NCBI RefSeq assembly: GCF_900188315.1
Contig: NZ_LT897781.1
Coordinates: 682,001 to 746,000, forward strand
Origin: Marinobacter sp. es.042
GTDB lineage: Bacteria > Pseudomonadota > Gammaproteobacteria > Pseudomonadales > Oleiphilaceae
Length of the DNA stretch: 64,000 nucleotides
Reading direction: 5' to 3'
The position numbers and the translations under genes were made by a program. Under the pieces are notes generated by a model. It was not told the DNA's origin. It did not search any database and was given only the letters and a program-made list of their open reading frames with translations. Shown piece by piece: positions 43,381 through 52,760 of this stretch. Positions within the stretch are counted from its first letter, which is position 1. The number at the start of each line of letters is the position of its first letter.

Positions 43381-45387
43381 ATGTATCCTGAGTTCGGACA
43401 AATTGCACTGATACTTGCGCTCTTGCTTGCCGTGTTGCTTTCGGTGGTGCCCCTCGTGGGCTCCCTTGCCGGGAGAGACAACTTGATGGCCTTTTCCCGG
43501 CCGCTGACATCGGGCATGTTTGTGTTCGTTGGCATCGCTTTCGCCGTACTGACGCATGCTTTCATGGTTGACGATTTCTCCGTGGCCTACGTTGCCAACA
43601 ACAGCAACAGCCTGCTGCCCTGGTACTACAAATTCAGCGCGGTCTGGGGCGGCCACGAAGGCTCATTGCTGCTCTGGATCCTGATGCTTGCGGGATGGAC
43701 GCTGGCGGTGGCGATCTTCAGCCGTCGTCTTCCGGAGGTCATGACAGCCCAGGTGCTCTCGGTGCTGGGGATGGTCTGCGTCGGTTTCCTGTTGTTTATT
43801 GTTATTACCTCCAACCCGTTTGACCGTACCCTGCCGAATGTTCCGGCGGATGGGGCGGATTTGAACCCGCTGCTTCAGGATTTCGGCCTGATTGTGCATC
43901 CGCCGATGCTGTACATGGGGTACGTCGGCTTTGCTGTTGCCTTCGCCTTCGCCATTGCCGCGTTGATTAACGGCCGGTTAGACGCGGCATGGGCCAGGTG
44001 GTCACGTCCCTGGACAACCGTTGCATGGGCATTTCTCTCCCTGGGGATTGCTCTTGGCAGTTGGTGGGCGTATTACGAGCTTGGCTGGGGCGGCTGGTGG
44101 TTCTGGGATCCGGTCGAAAACGCATCGTTGCTGCCGTGGCTTTCCGGTACTGCACTCATGCACTCTCTGGCGGTCACCGAAAAGCGGGGCGTGTTCAAGA
44201 GCTGGACCGTATTGCTTGCCATTGTTACCTTTTCCCTGAGTTTGCTGGGCGCTTTCCTGGTGCGTTCCGGCGTACTCACCTCCGTGCATTCTTTTGCGGC
44301 GGACCCTGAGCGGGGCACCTTCCTGCTCGGCTTGCTGGCAGTAACGGTTATTGCAAGCCTCGCGCTCTATGCGTTCCGGGCACCCGTGGTTCACGTCCGG
44401 TCGCGCTATGGCTCGTTATCCCGTGAGGTATTCCTGCTTCTTAATAACGTGCTGCTGGTTTCCGCCACGATTCTGGTGGCCGTAGGAACCCTCTACCCCC
44501 TTGTTCTTGATTACCTTGAGCTGGGAATGCTGTCGATCGGAGAGCCGTTCTTCAACCTGACGTTCAGTCCTCTCGCCGTTGCCACAGGTCTTTTGCTTGG
44601 CGCCGGGATATTCTCCCGCTGGAAGAAAACAGACGGTGGCTGGCTGGGCCGTAAACTCCTTTGGCCTCTTGCTATCAGTACCCTCGTAACGGCTGCTGTC
44701 CTTGTGGGCTACGGGGGCTTCACCACCTGGGCGTTCCTAGGAGTTTTTGCCTCTGCATGGGTCACCGTGGCGACTTTCTGGGATCTGTGGGACAAGTCTT
44801 CCTCCCGGAAAGGGCGCCTCCACGGTCTCAAGCGTCAGTCCCGCAGCTATTACGGCATGGTTCTAGGGCACCTGGGGCTGGCAATCACCATGGTAGGGGC
44901 AACCGTGGTTTCGAACTACGGCATTGAGCGGGATGTCCGCATGGTGCCCGGTGATGTGGCTTCTGTTGGCGATTACCAGGTGGCGTTCAGAGGTATCGGC
45001 CAGCGCCAGGGGCCGAACTTTACCGCGCAGTATGGAACCTTTGATGTGTCACTGGATGGCGAGCGGGTTGCCGTTCTGCATCCGGAGAAACGGCAATATA
45101 CGGTGGGCATGAGCGTTATGACCGAAGCTGATATTGACGCCGGGTTGTCTCGGGATATCTTCGTCGCGATCGGGGAAAGGATTACCGATGAGGCCTGGGC
45201 CATCCGTCTGCAATACAAGCCTTTGGTTCGCTGGCTGTGGCTCGGGCCCCTGTTCATGGCCGTCGGTGGCTTCCTGGCCATTGCCGATCGCCGGTACCGG
45301 ATCCGGGAGCGGGCCTACCAGAAGGCGGAAACCGGCACTGATGTGCCAGAGCCTGGCTCTGCGACCTCTGCAGGAGCAACCTCATGA
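43381..45387 (+). CDS. ccmF: Heme lyase CcmF
   Basis: CcmF (668 residues) with CcmH and CcmI attaches heme to apocytochrome c. The tryptophan-rich domain reads YYELGWGGWWFWDPVENAS. Roughly fifteen transmembrane helices and conserved histidines (VHPPMLYMGY, HSLAV, VHSFAADPERG) are present. A 3-bp overlap couples it to ccmG. Confidence 0.97.
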   Translation: MYPEFGQIALILALLLAVLLSVVPLVGSLAGRDNLMAFSRPLTSGMFVFVGIAFAVLTHAFMVDDFSVAYVANNSNSLLPWYYKFSAVWGGHEGSLLLWILMLAGWTLAVAIFSRRLPEVMTAQVLSVLGMVCVGFLLFIVITSNPFDRTLPNVPADGADLNPLLQDFGLIVHPPMLYMGYVGFAVAFAFAIAALINGRLDAAWARWSRPWTTVAWAFLSLGIALGSWWAYYELGWGGWWFWDPVENASLLPWLSGTALMHSLAVTEKRGVFKSWTVLLAIVTFSLSLLGAFLVRSGVLTSVHSFAADPERGTFLLGLLAVTVIASLALYAFRAPVVHVRSRYGSLSREVFLLLNNVLLVSATILVAVGTLYPLVLDYLELGMLSIGEPFFNLTFSPLAVATGLLLGAGIFSRWKKTDGGWLGRKLLWPLAISTLVTAAVLVGYGGFTTWAFLGVFASAWVTVATFWDLWDKSSSRKGRLHGLKRQSRSYYGMVLGHLGLAITMVGATVVSNYGIERDVRMVPGDVASVGDYQVAFRGIGQRQGPNFTAQYGTFDVSLDGERVAVLHPEKRQYTVGMSVMTEADIDAGLSRDIFVAIGERITDEAWAIRLQYKPLVRWLWLGPLFMAVGGFLAIADRRYRIRERAYQKAETGTDVPEPGSATSAGATS

Positions 45388-45920
45388 AGCGCTTCCTGCT
45401 CTTCCTCCCGCTTCTGATCGCCATTGTTGTCGGCATCGTGCTTTTCGCGGGTATTGGCAAGGATCCGACCAAGCTTGAATCGGCTCTGGTCGGCAAACCG
45501 GTTCCCGAGTTCAGCCTCAGGGATCTGCACAACCCGGATGCCATGCTCAATCAGAGCCTGTTTCGGGGCCAGGTTTCCCTGCTGAATGTCTGGGGAACCT
45601 GGTGCCCTGCCTGCAAGGATGAGCACGACGACCTGATGTGGCTGGCCGAGGAGAAAGGCGTCAACATCATTGGTCTCAATTACAAGGACAACCGGGAGGA
45701 TGCTCTGGTTTGGCTCGACCGTTTGGGTGACCCCTACCGGAAAACCATCTATGACCCCCGCGGCACGCTCGGGTTTGATCTGGGGGTTTACGGGGCGCCG
45801 GAAACCTTCGTAATTGATGCCACTGGCGTGGTCCGCTATCGCCACGTGGGTGTGGTGAACGAGACAGTCTGGGAGCAGACGCTCCTGCCGGTCATTAACG
45901 ACGTTCGAGGGAATGGCTAA
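45384..45920 (+). CDS. ccmG: Thiol:disulfide interchange protein CcmG/DsbE
   Basis: This 178-residue membrane-anchored thioredoxin reduces apocytochrome c thiols. One N-terminal helix is followed by the thioredoxin fold with active site WGTWCPACKDEH and a GVYGAPETFVID cis-proline region. E. coli DsbE has CPTC; here it is CPAC. The stop overlaps the ccmH ATG by 1 bp. Confidence 0.96.
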   Translation: MKRFLLFLPLLIAIVVGIVLFAGIGKDPTKLESALVGKPVPEFSLRDLHNPDAMLNQSLFRGQVSLLNVWGTWCPACKDEHDDLMWLAEEKGVNIIGLNYKDNREDALVWLDRLGDPYRKTIYDPRGTLGFDLGVYGAPETFVIDATGVVRYRHVGVVNETVWEQTLLPVINDVRGNG

Positions 45921-46393
45921 TGGTCCGGATCGTCTGTTTGGTATTGGCTCTGCTTCTACCGGCCCTCGCGATGGCCGACGTTGTTGATGTCTATGAGTTT
46001 TCCGATAGGGCGGAGGAGCAGCGATACCAGAACCTGATCGAAGAACTACGCTGCCCGAAATGTCAGAACCAGAACATTGCCGATTCCAATGCGCCGATCT
46101 CCAAGGACATGAGGGACGTCGTCTATCGGATGATGAACGACGGTGCCAGTAACGAGGAGATTGTTGATTCCCTGGTTGGCCGGTTCGGTGAGTTCGTCCG
46201 CTACAAGCCCGAATTCGACAGCCGGACATTTCTGCTCTGGGCGACACCTGCCATTGCGGTTTTCGGTGGGCTTCTTGTGGTGGCCGCTGTCGTCATTCGA
46301 TCCCGGAGGGCGGGGCCCGATAGTCCGGCACTGAGTGCCGAGGAAAAAGCTCGGGTCGACAAGATGCTGGCAGACCAGGATAGATCGTCCTGA
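45920..46393 (+). CDS. ccmH: Cytochrome c maturation protein CcmH
   Basis: This 157-residue periplasmic thiol reductase has a signal peptide, the redox motif LRCPKCQNQNIADSNAP and one C-terminal transmembrane helix (LLWATPAIAVFGGLLVVAAVV). It lacks the TPR extension of E. coli CcmH, because here that part is a separate ccmI gene. Confidence 0.96.
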   Translation: MVRIVCLVLALLLPALAMADVVDVYEFSDRAEEQRYQNLIEELRCPKCQNQNIADSNAPISKDMRDVVYRMMNDGASNEEIVDSLVGRFGEFVRYKPEFDSRTFLLWATPAIAVFGGLLVVAAVVIRSRRAGPDSPALSAEEKARVDKMLADQDRSS

Positions 46394-46461
46394 CGCTGGT
46401 TTCGCCATGAATTTTCGAGCCGCTACCTCATTCTAAATTCTGAACCTGTGACTGAAACTCC

Positions 46462-47730
46462 ATGACTGACACTTTCTGGATTGCCGCAACGGTACTGATC
46501 ATTCTTGCCCTCTTGTTTGTGCTATACCCGGTCTTTTTTCATAGGCTTGGTGTAAGGACGCAAACGGACCTGAAAAACCAGAATCTGATGGCCTATCGCT
46601 CCCGGATGAGGGAGCTTGATAGCGAATACGAGGCCGGTATTCTGGACGATGAGAATTATCATCAACTCAAGGAAGAGCTCGCTGGCAGCATGCTGGACGA
46701 TGTGCCGGAGCAGGAACAGGTGAGACCTGTGATCAGTGGGCGCAGGAGCGCCATGGCCGTGTCGCTGGTATCGATTCTTCTGATACCTGCGGCAACCGTG
46801 TACCTGTATGAGCGTTGGGGTGCGATGGACCGCGTTGAGCAATTCATTACCATGCAGGAAATGGGGGGCACCGACGGATCGCGACAGGCCCAGATGACTG
46901 AGCTTTCAGGCCAGCTTCGAGAGCGGCTGGAAGCCAGCCCTGATAACCCTGATGGCTGGGCCATGCTGGGCCGCACCTACATGCGCCTGGAGCGCTATGA
47001 CGATGCAGCCTGGGCCTTCCGGCAACTGGCGAACAATGTCAGTGACGATGACCGGGCCGAAGCCGTCGCTTATGGTCTCTCTGCCCAGGCGCTGTTCTTC
47101 GGTAGTCAGGGTGCCATGACGGAAGAGGTTACCGCAGCCATTGAGCAGGCCCGTGCGCTGAACCCGGATGAAGTCAATGCCCTTGGATTGCTGGGCATCA
47201 ATGCCTTCAGCCAGCAGAACTACCAGGAAGCGATTGAGTATTGGGAGCGGATCGAAACCGTCGCACCAGACCACCCACAGATCGCCTCGATACAGGAAGG
47301 GATTCGTGAAGCCTATACGCGTCTGGGTGAGGAACCACCCGCGCGGATGGCCGAACCCGAGATCGACGGCGCGGGGGTTACCGTTCGTGTAAGCCTTGCC
47401 GAGGGCTTCCGGGATCAAGTGCCGGCAGATACCACACTGTTCCTGTTTGCACGCCAGCCCAATGCCCAGCAGGGTCCGCCTCTGGCAGTAGCGCGACTGA
47501 CGGCGGACCAGTTGCCGGTGGAGATCCGGCTGGACGACCGGTACGCCATGTCACCCCAGGCTACCATTTCCAGTGCTGACGAGGTTGTTGTGACAGCCCG
47601 TCTCAGTCGTTCCGGCAATGTGGCCGCCCAGGCAGGAGACTGGCAGGGCAGCACCGACGTTCCTGTAGCCGTTAACGAGAGCCAGGAAGCGCCGGTAGCG
47701 GTTGTGATCGATCAGCAACTGATTGACTGA
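46462..47730 (+). CDS. ccmI: Cytochrome c maturation chaperone CcmI
   Basis: CcmI (422 residues) binds apocytochrome c C-termini and presents them to CcmFH. It has two transmembrane helices (about 5-22 and 95-115) and a TPR domain (about 150-290: PDGWAMLGRTYMRLERYDDAAWAF). A periplasmic beta-type region follows. The coupling 68 bp after ccmH is looser than elsewhere in the operon. Its stop lies only 3 bp from the convergent batD stop. Confidence 0.93.
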   Translation: MTDTFWIAATVLIILALLFVLYPVFFHRLGVRTQTDLKNQNLMAYRSRMRELDSEYEAGILDDENYHQLKEELAGSMLDDVPEQEQVRPVISGRRSAMAVSLVSILLIPAATVYLYERWGAMDRVEQFITMQEMGGTDGSRQAQMTELSGQLRERLEASPDNPDGWAMLGRTYMRLERYDDAAWAFRQLANNVSDDDRAEAVAYGLSAQALFFGSQGAMTEEVTAAIEQARALNPDEVNALGLLGINAFSQQNYQEAIEYWERIETVAPDHPQIASIQEGIREAYTRLGEEPPARMAEPEIDGAGVTVRVSLAEGFRDQVPADTTLFLFARQPNAQQGPPLAVARLTADQLPVEIRLDDRYAMSPQATISSADEVVVTARLSRSGNVAAQAGDWQGSTDVPVAVNESQEAPVAVVIDQQLID

Positions 47731-47733
47731 TCC

Positions 47734-49470
47734 TCAGGAGAGGCCCTCGGGATAAAGCGGAGGCAGATCGGCGTTTGCCCGCGTCTGTTTTCGCTTCCGA
47801 ATGGCCTCAAGAGTCCGGGCCAGTGGCCGTCCATCCCAGTTTTCGTTGCCATGGTCTGGCGCAAAAAACCGGGCCTGGAGCTTCCCGAGCTCTGTTGCCA
47901 TGGTCTCGTCCCGGAAGTGGTGCACAACGTCAGACGCGGAACGGAAGTGTTCGCCGGGTCTGTGGCGATTGGCCCATGCCACCAGCAGCTCCGGTGTCCG
48001 GGCTGAACCGCTTCTCACGGCTGTGATCAGATGCTCGAAGGCGCCATCTTCATCGTCATTGTGCTGAGTAAAGTCGGGGGCGTTCTTGGCGCCTTTTCGC
48101 GACCACCACCACGCCATCAAGGTTCCGGCCCAAAGTATTCCGAACGCCAGAGTGAGCCACTGCCACAGCCCGGCCTCTGGTTCTGTCAGGTCAGTCGATG
48201 ATTCCGGGCTGATCGTGTCCGGTTCAGGGGCCGGTTCTACATTCACGGGTTGCGGCGCTCCGGCGGCGACGGCATTCGGGTCCGTCACCGTCAGGGTTTT
48301 CTCCGGGATGACGGCAACGCGCTCCCGATCCGCTTCGGTATCCCACCAGGAAATGCGAATGGCTGGCAACGTCATCTGTCCCGCCTCAACCGGTACCAGA
48401 GCCACGGATTGCTTCAGCGAAGAGGTCAGGCCTGCCGGCGTTGTTTCGGTCTGCCTCTCTGGCTCTTCCGGGTAACTTCTAAGTCCGTCCGGGACCGTAT
48501 CGGGTAAGGGTGGCAGCGCCTCCCCGGGCAAGCCCGCCGCCGTCAGCCTGATCTCTCGGGTAATGTTTTCGCCGGTCGCGACTTCCAGTGACGGAGGAAG
48601 CCCGGACTCCTCAAGCGACAAGCCTGTTGCCGGCAGCCAGGTATCGCCACTGAATTGGGCCGGGACATCCTTGACCGGCACCTCGAAAAGCTCCTCACTG
48701 TCCCTCAGAAAACGGAGGCTGCCAGAGGCATCTCTGGCCTGTCCCTCGAAGTTTACGGGGGGCAGCTTCAAGGTTCCGGGTCGTTGGGGGAAGATCGCGT
48801 AACGCCGCTCCACCACGCGGTATCGCACACCATCGCGATAGCGTGAAAATTCCTGCTGCCTGCCCAGGGATTCGATAATCACGTGGGGGTGGGTCGGCTC
48901 AGACAGCTCGCCGCGAATCAGGTTGCCCCTGAAGAAAAGCCGCACTGTCAGGATCAGTTGCTCCTGCACATAGACTTCATCCTTGTCGGTGGACAGCTCG
49001 ATAAAACTGTCCCGTCCAGGCGCGGCCTGGTCCGGCGGCGAGCCGTCGACGACTTCCACGGTAACCGGCTCCGAAACAGCATCCTTGAAGGTGAGTGCAG
49101 GAATGGTCAGTTCGCCGGTGGTTTTCGGTGCCAGCTGGTAGGTCCAGGTGATTTCACCCACCATCTGACTGTTTACGGTGCGGATACTGTACTGCTGGTT
49201 CTGGGCCAGGATGTCAAAATCGGGTTCCACTTTCTCGATATCAGGCTTGGGCAGGCTCGACATGTCGAAGTCGAACAGGTTGCCAAGATTGATGTCGATC
49301 TCCATGCTGCCTTTTACGGTCAGGGTCAGAACCTCACCCTCATACAGCCGGGTCCGGTCCGGCTCGACTGCCAGTTGCCGGGCCTGTGTATGGGGTTGTG
49401 CCTGGGCCGGCAGCCAGAGTGCCGTCAGAAGAAACAGACAGACGGCGGGAATCATCAGCCGTTTTACCAT
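47734..49470 (-). CDS. batD: BatD-family protein
   Basis: This 578-residue protein has a signal peptide (AVCLFLLTALWLPAQAQ), a large periplasmic region of beta-rich repeats (BatD/oxygen tolerance domain), and a transmembrane helix near residue 430 (LTLAFGILWAGTLMAWWW). A cytoplasmic tail follows. BatD accompanies MoxR, DUF58 and VWA proteins and is thought to support envelope stress tolerance; the mechanism is not established. It overlaps the VWA/TPR gene by 7 bp. Confidence 0.88.
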   Translation of the reverse strand: MVKRLMIPAVCLFLLTALWLPAQAQPHTQARQLAVEPDRTRLYEGEVLTLTVKGSMEIDINLGNLFDFDMSSLPKPDIEKVEPDFDILAQNQQYSIRTVNSQMVGEITWTYQLAPKTTGELTIPALTFKDAVSEPVTVEVVDGSPPDQAAPGRDSFIELSTDKDEVYVQEQLILTVRLFFRGNLIRGELSEPTHPHVIIESLGRQQEFSRYRDGVRYRVVERRYAIFPQRPGTLKLPPVNFEGQARDASGSLRFLRDSEELFEVPVKDVPAQFSGDTWLPATGLSLEESGLPPSLEVATGENITREIRLTAAGLPGEALPPLPDTVPDGLRSYPEEPERQTETTPAGLTSSLKQSVALVPVEAGQMTLPAIRISWWDTEADRERVAVIPEKTLTVTDPNAVAAGAPQPVNVEPAPEPDTISPESSTDLTEPEAGLWQWLTLAFGILWAGTLMAWWWSRKGAKNAPDFTQHNDDEDGAFEHLITAVRSGSARTPELLVAWANRHRPGEHFRSASDVVHHFRDETMATELGKLQARFFAPDHGNENWDGRPLARTLEAIRKRKQTRANADLPPLYPEGLS

Positions 49471-51278
49471 GGTGTATCGCCCTCATCGGATGGAGTCTGG
49501 CGTTGTTGATACTGCTGCAGAAATTTGCGCTGTAATAATCCGCCCGGATTGTCAGGGACCCGCCTGAGCCACTGCTCCTGGCTCTGGGTCAGCGGCGTTT
49601 CGGAGATAGGGGCGGGTGCCGGGGACTGGCCGGACGAGGTTTCCTGCTCCCCGGAAGCCTGCTCGGGATCTCCGCGTTCGCCCGCCTGCTGTTGATTCTG
49701 TTCAGCCGTCTGGCTGCCTTGCTGATTCTCCGTGTCGGAAGAAGACTCGTTGTTTTCCGGGTTCTGCTGCTGACTGTTCCGCTGACTGCCGGGATTCTCG
49801 CTTTCACTGTTTCCGTTCTGGTCCTGACGGTTTTGTTGCTGATTACTGCCGTCGCCCTGGGAGTCCCGGGAATCCTGTTGGTTGTTATCCTGGTTGCCGT
49901 TCTGGTTCTGCTGTTTTTGATTCAGAAGTTCCTCGACAATTTTCCGGTTGTGAAGGGCGTCGTCCATGTCGGGCGCTGTGTCCAGCGCCGCATCATAGGC
50001 AGCCAGGGCCTCTTCCAGTTTTCCGGCACGGGCCAGGGCATTGCCCCGGTTGTAACTGGCACGGGGGCCCTGTTTGCGTCCAAACGCTTCGGCGGCGCTG
50101 TCGAACTTGCCGGAACGATAGAGGGCGGAGCCCCGCCATTCCGGGTCTTCAAGCTGGCGGGCGGCTGATTCCGGGTTGTCCTGAATCAAGGCGGGAGCTC
50201 GCTGATCCTCCCTCTGCCAGAGCTCTTCCCAGCTTATGGCGGCTGCCGGCTGCGGCCAGACCGGCAGCAGGGTCAAAGCAAGCGCACTGAGAGCCCCCCG
50301 ACGCCAACCTATCAAAACCAGCGGCAGCGCGAGCCAGAGCAACCAGTAGCCGTCATCCTGCCAGCGATTGACCGTCAGGCCGTCCTCGGAATCCTGCCAG
50401 TCGTCACTGTCCCGCGGGCTCAGGTCGAGCGCTTCAATATCGGTGTCGTCCAGGGTCAGCTCATGGCTCTGGCCGCCGCTGCTGCGGGCGAGTGCCGCCA
50501 ACGCTTCGGGTTCAGCACGACTGATGACAATGTCGCCGTTCTCCCGTATGAAACCGCGCCGGGCGAGGGGAATGGGGCCTCCGTTCTCAGTGCCGACGAC
50601 CAGGGTATTGAGCGCGTATCCGGTGCCGGAAAGCGTGTCCCGGATGGTACCTTCGTAGTCGTCGTTGATGCTGTCCGTGATTAACAGGATGCGACCTTCG
50701 CCCGGTGCGCCTTGTTCCAGCAATGCCTTTGCGCGGGCAACGGCGAGATCTGCCCGGTTGCCTGTCGCCGGCATGATCACTGGGTCCAGCACGTTGAGCA
50801 TGCCCTCAATCGTACGGGCATCATCGGTCAGCGGTGTCACTACGTGGGCATCGCCGGAAAAGACGAGCAGGCCGGTCAGGCTGCCTTCCCGAAGCTCGAG
50901 AATATCCCGGATTTTCCGTTTGGCCCGGGTCAGTCGATCAGGTTCCACGTCCGTTGCCAGCATGGACAGTGAAAGGTCCAGTGCGATCACGAGGCTGTCG
51001 CCGGGTTGTTTCAGCGGTGTCGGCGCCTCCCTCCAGGCCGGCCCGGCCAGGGCCAGGGACAGAATGATCAGGGCCAAAGATGCCGGAACCAGAGGTGACT
51101 TGTTTGATTGGTCCGCGCTGCCGTTGTGACGAATCAGGGGCGAGAGCAGGCGGGCCGGAATAAGCCGGGACCATCCGCTGTCGCCCATGCGGAGTTGCCG
51201 GAATGCAAGATACAGTATCGGTATCAGCAGGATTAACAGCAGCCAGAGGGGGCGCAGGAAATGGAAGTCAGCCCACAT
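49464..51278 (-). CDS. batB: Fused BatB/BatC: VWA-domain and TPR protein
   Basis: The start at ATG 51278 (MWADFHFLRPLWLLL, 604 residues) has a GGAGGA site upstream. Two N-terminal membrane helices flank a VWA domain with MIDAS DLSLSM, and a third helix is near residue 310. A TPR segment (ASYNRGNALARAGKLEEALAAYDAALD) follows. The C-terminus is strongly Gln/Asn/Ser-rich (roughly 70-100 residues). The joining of VWA and TPR parts corresponds to BatB plus BatC. Confidence 0.88.
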   Translation of the reverse strand: MWADFHFLRPLWLLLILLIPILYLAFRQLRMGDSGWSRLIPARLLSPLIRHNGSADQSNKSPLVPASLALIILSLALAGPAWREAPTPLKQPGDSLVIALDLSLSMLATDVEPDRLTRAKRKIRDILELREGSLTGLLVFSGDAHVVTPLTDDARTIEGMLNVLDPVIMPATGNRADLAVARAKALLEQGAPGEGRILLITDSINDDYEGTIRDTLSGTGYALNTLVVGTENGGPIPLARRGFIRENGDIVISRAEPEALAALARSSGGQSHELTLDDTDIEALDLSPRDSDDWQDSEDGLTVNRWQDDGYWLLWLALPLVLIGWRRGALSALALTLLPVWPQPAAAISWEELWQREDQRAPALIQDNPESAARQLEDPEWRGSALYRSGKFDSAAEAFGRKQGPRASYNRGNALARAGKLEEALAAYDAALDTAPDMDDALHNRKIVEELLNQKQQNQNGNQDNNQQDSRDSQGDGSNQQQNRQDQNGNSESENPGSQRNSQQQNPENNESSSDTENQQGSQTAEQNQQQAGERGDPEQASGEQETSSGQSPAPAPISETPLTQSQEQWLRRVPDNPGGLLQRKFLQQYQQRQTPSDEGDTPW

Positions 51279-52296
51279 GCGCTTCCTCCTCCTTGCTCCG
51301 GCGGGCTTCAGCAACAAGTTCCCGCCCGTGGCGGACGAGGAACAGCGCCAGCCACAGAATGATCGCGAGCCCGGCAGGCCAGACATAGAGCTCGGTTACC
51401 GGCCGATAGAACTTGCCCTCAAGCTCGATCGGTTCCAGTTGATCAATGCTCTCGTAGATAAGCTCCAGCTCGGGCAGGCTGCGCGCCCGGAAATACTCCC
51501 CGCCGGTCTGCTGGGCCATGCGGGTTAGCAGGTTTTCGTCCAGATCCCGGGATGGGTTGACCCGGCGCGAACCCAGCAGGCCACGCTGCACCATGGACTC
51601 GGCGCCAATGCCAATGGTGTACAGGCGAATGCTGGCGGCCGCGGCGATTTCGGTAGCTTTATCTGGGGTGATTTCACCCGCTGTATTGGCGCCATCAGTC
51701 AGGAGGACCACAACGCGCTGGTCCTGGGGCCGGTTTCTCAGGCGTTTGGTTGCCAGGCCCACGGCGTCGCCAATGGCCGTGGCGCGCCCGGCCATGCCAA
51801 GGCCGGCCTCACGCATCAGGGTTCTGACCGTCTCCAGATCGAAGGTGAGCGGAGCCTGTACGTAGGGCTCGGTGCCGAACAGGATCAGGCCGAGCCGGTC
51901 ACCCTGGCGGCGGGAGATAAAGTCATCAAGCACGCGCTTGACCGCCTGCAATCGATTAATGCTCCGGCCCTGAAGGACCATATCCTGCTCATCCATGCTG
52001 GGGGAGATGTCGACGACCAGCATGAGATCCCGGCCGGAAACGGGCATCTGAACCTGCTCGCCCACATGCTGCGGCCGTGCCAGAGCAACCACCAGAAGCG
52101 TCCACATCAGGAACAGCAACAGTTGCTGCCAGAGCGGTACGGCATTGCCACGACGACTGACACCGGGCAGGTCCGACAGCCAGTGGCCAACCGGCAACAC
52201 GGGCGCGTCGACCGATTGCGCTCCGGGCTTGCGCCATTTGAGAATCAGGGGCAAGAGCACCAGAACCAGTGCCCAGGGCCAGGCGAGATTCAGCAT
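51268..52296 (-). CDS. batA: BatA: membrane-anchored VWA-domain protein
   Basis: The start at ATG 52296 (MLNLAWPWALVLVLL, 342 residues) overlaps the DUF4381 stop. Two hydrophobic helices at the N-terminus and one at the C-terminus flank a VWA domain with MIDAS DISPSM and a TDGANTAGE motif. BatA-type proteins work with the MoxR ATPase encoded in the same operon. The 11-bp overlap with the next VWA gene supports a BatA-BatB pair. Confidence 0.9.
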   Translation of the reverse strand: MLNLAWPWALVLVLLPLILKWRKPGAQSVDAPVLPVGHWLSDLPGVSRRGNAVPLWQQLLLFLMWTLLVVALARPQHVGEQVQMPVSGRDLMLVVDISPSMDEQDMVLQGRSINRLQAVKRVLDDFISRRQGDRLGLILFGTEPYVQAPLTFDLETVRTLMREAGLGMAGRATAIGDAVGLATKRLRNRPQDQRVVVLLTDGANTAGEITPDKATEIAAAASIRLYTIGIGAESMVQRGLLGSRRVNPSRDLDENLLTRMAQQTGGEYFRARSLPELELIYESIDQLEPIELEGKFYRPVTELYVWPAGLAIILWLALFLVRHGRELVAEARRSKEEEAHVG

Positions 52297-52760
52297 TTCT
52301 GACTTCCCAGCCACAATCGGGCGAACGCCAGGGCGTCGGCCGGCTTGGTTGAAACCTGAGGTCGCCAGGCACTGTGAACCAGCGCTTCGGCAACCGGTCT
52401 GGAGGCAACCCGGTCCTTCGGGGCGGTCTTTAACAGGAATTCCACCCAGGCATCGCCGGTCAGCGCTTCCGGGTGCTGTTCCGGGTAGCGCTCGCGGGCG
52501 GCCTGCTTCAGCAGGGTGTTCAGTTGTGTGAACCACGCGGGGGTAGTGGCTGCTGATCGTTCCAGTCTGGCGAGTTCGGCCCGAGCGGAGCGGAACCACC
52601 GGTTTCTTTGTCTCCGCCGGATAAACAGCCAGACCAGGGCAGCAAGCACAGCAATGAGCAAAATGGCCAATACCCACCAACCTGGCGCCGGAGGCCAGAG
52701 GCCCCCTGTTTCAGGCAGGTGAATGTCCCGAAGCTGGCTGAGTGGATCCTGCGGGTTCAT
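52290..52760 (-). CDS. DUF4381 domain membrane protein
   Basis: This 156-residue protein begins DPLSQLRDIHLPETGGLWPPAPGWW, the signature of DUF4381, followed by one transmembrane helix (VLAILLIAVLAALVWLFIRR) and a cytoplasmic helical tail. DUF4381 genes are found in gammaproteobacterial Bat operons between DUF58 and batA, exactly as here. Function unknown. Confidence 0.9.
   Translation of the reverse strand: MNPQDPLSQLRDIHLPETGGLWPPAPGWWVLAILLIAVLAALVWLFIRRRQRNRWFRSARAELARLERSAATTPAWFTQLNTLLKQAARERYPEQHPEALTGDAWVEFLLKTAPKDRVASRPVAEALVHSAWRPQVSTKPADALAFARLWLGSQKC

Noticed and set aside
52297..52680. Extended N-terminus of BatA
   Set aside because: The upstream part lies antisense-free over DUF4381 in another frame and is Cys/Arg-rich without family similarity; ATG 52296 begins the typical membrane helix.
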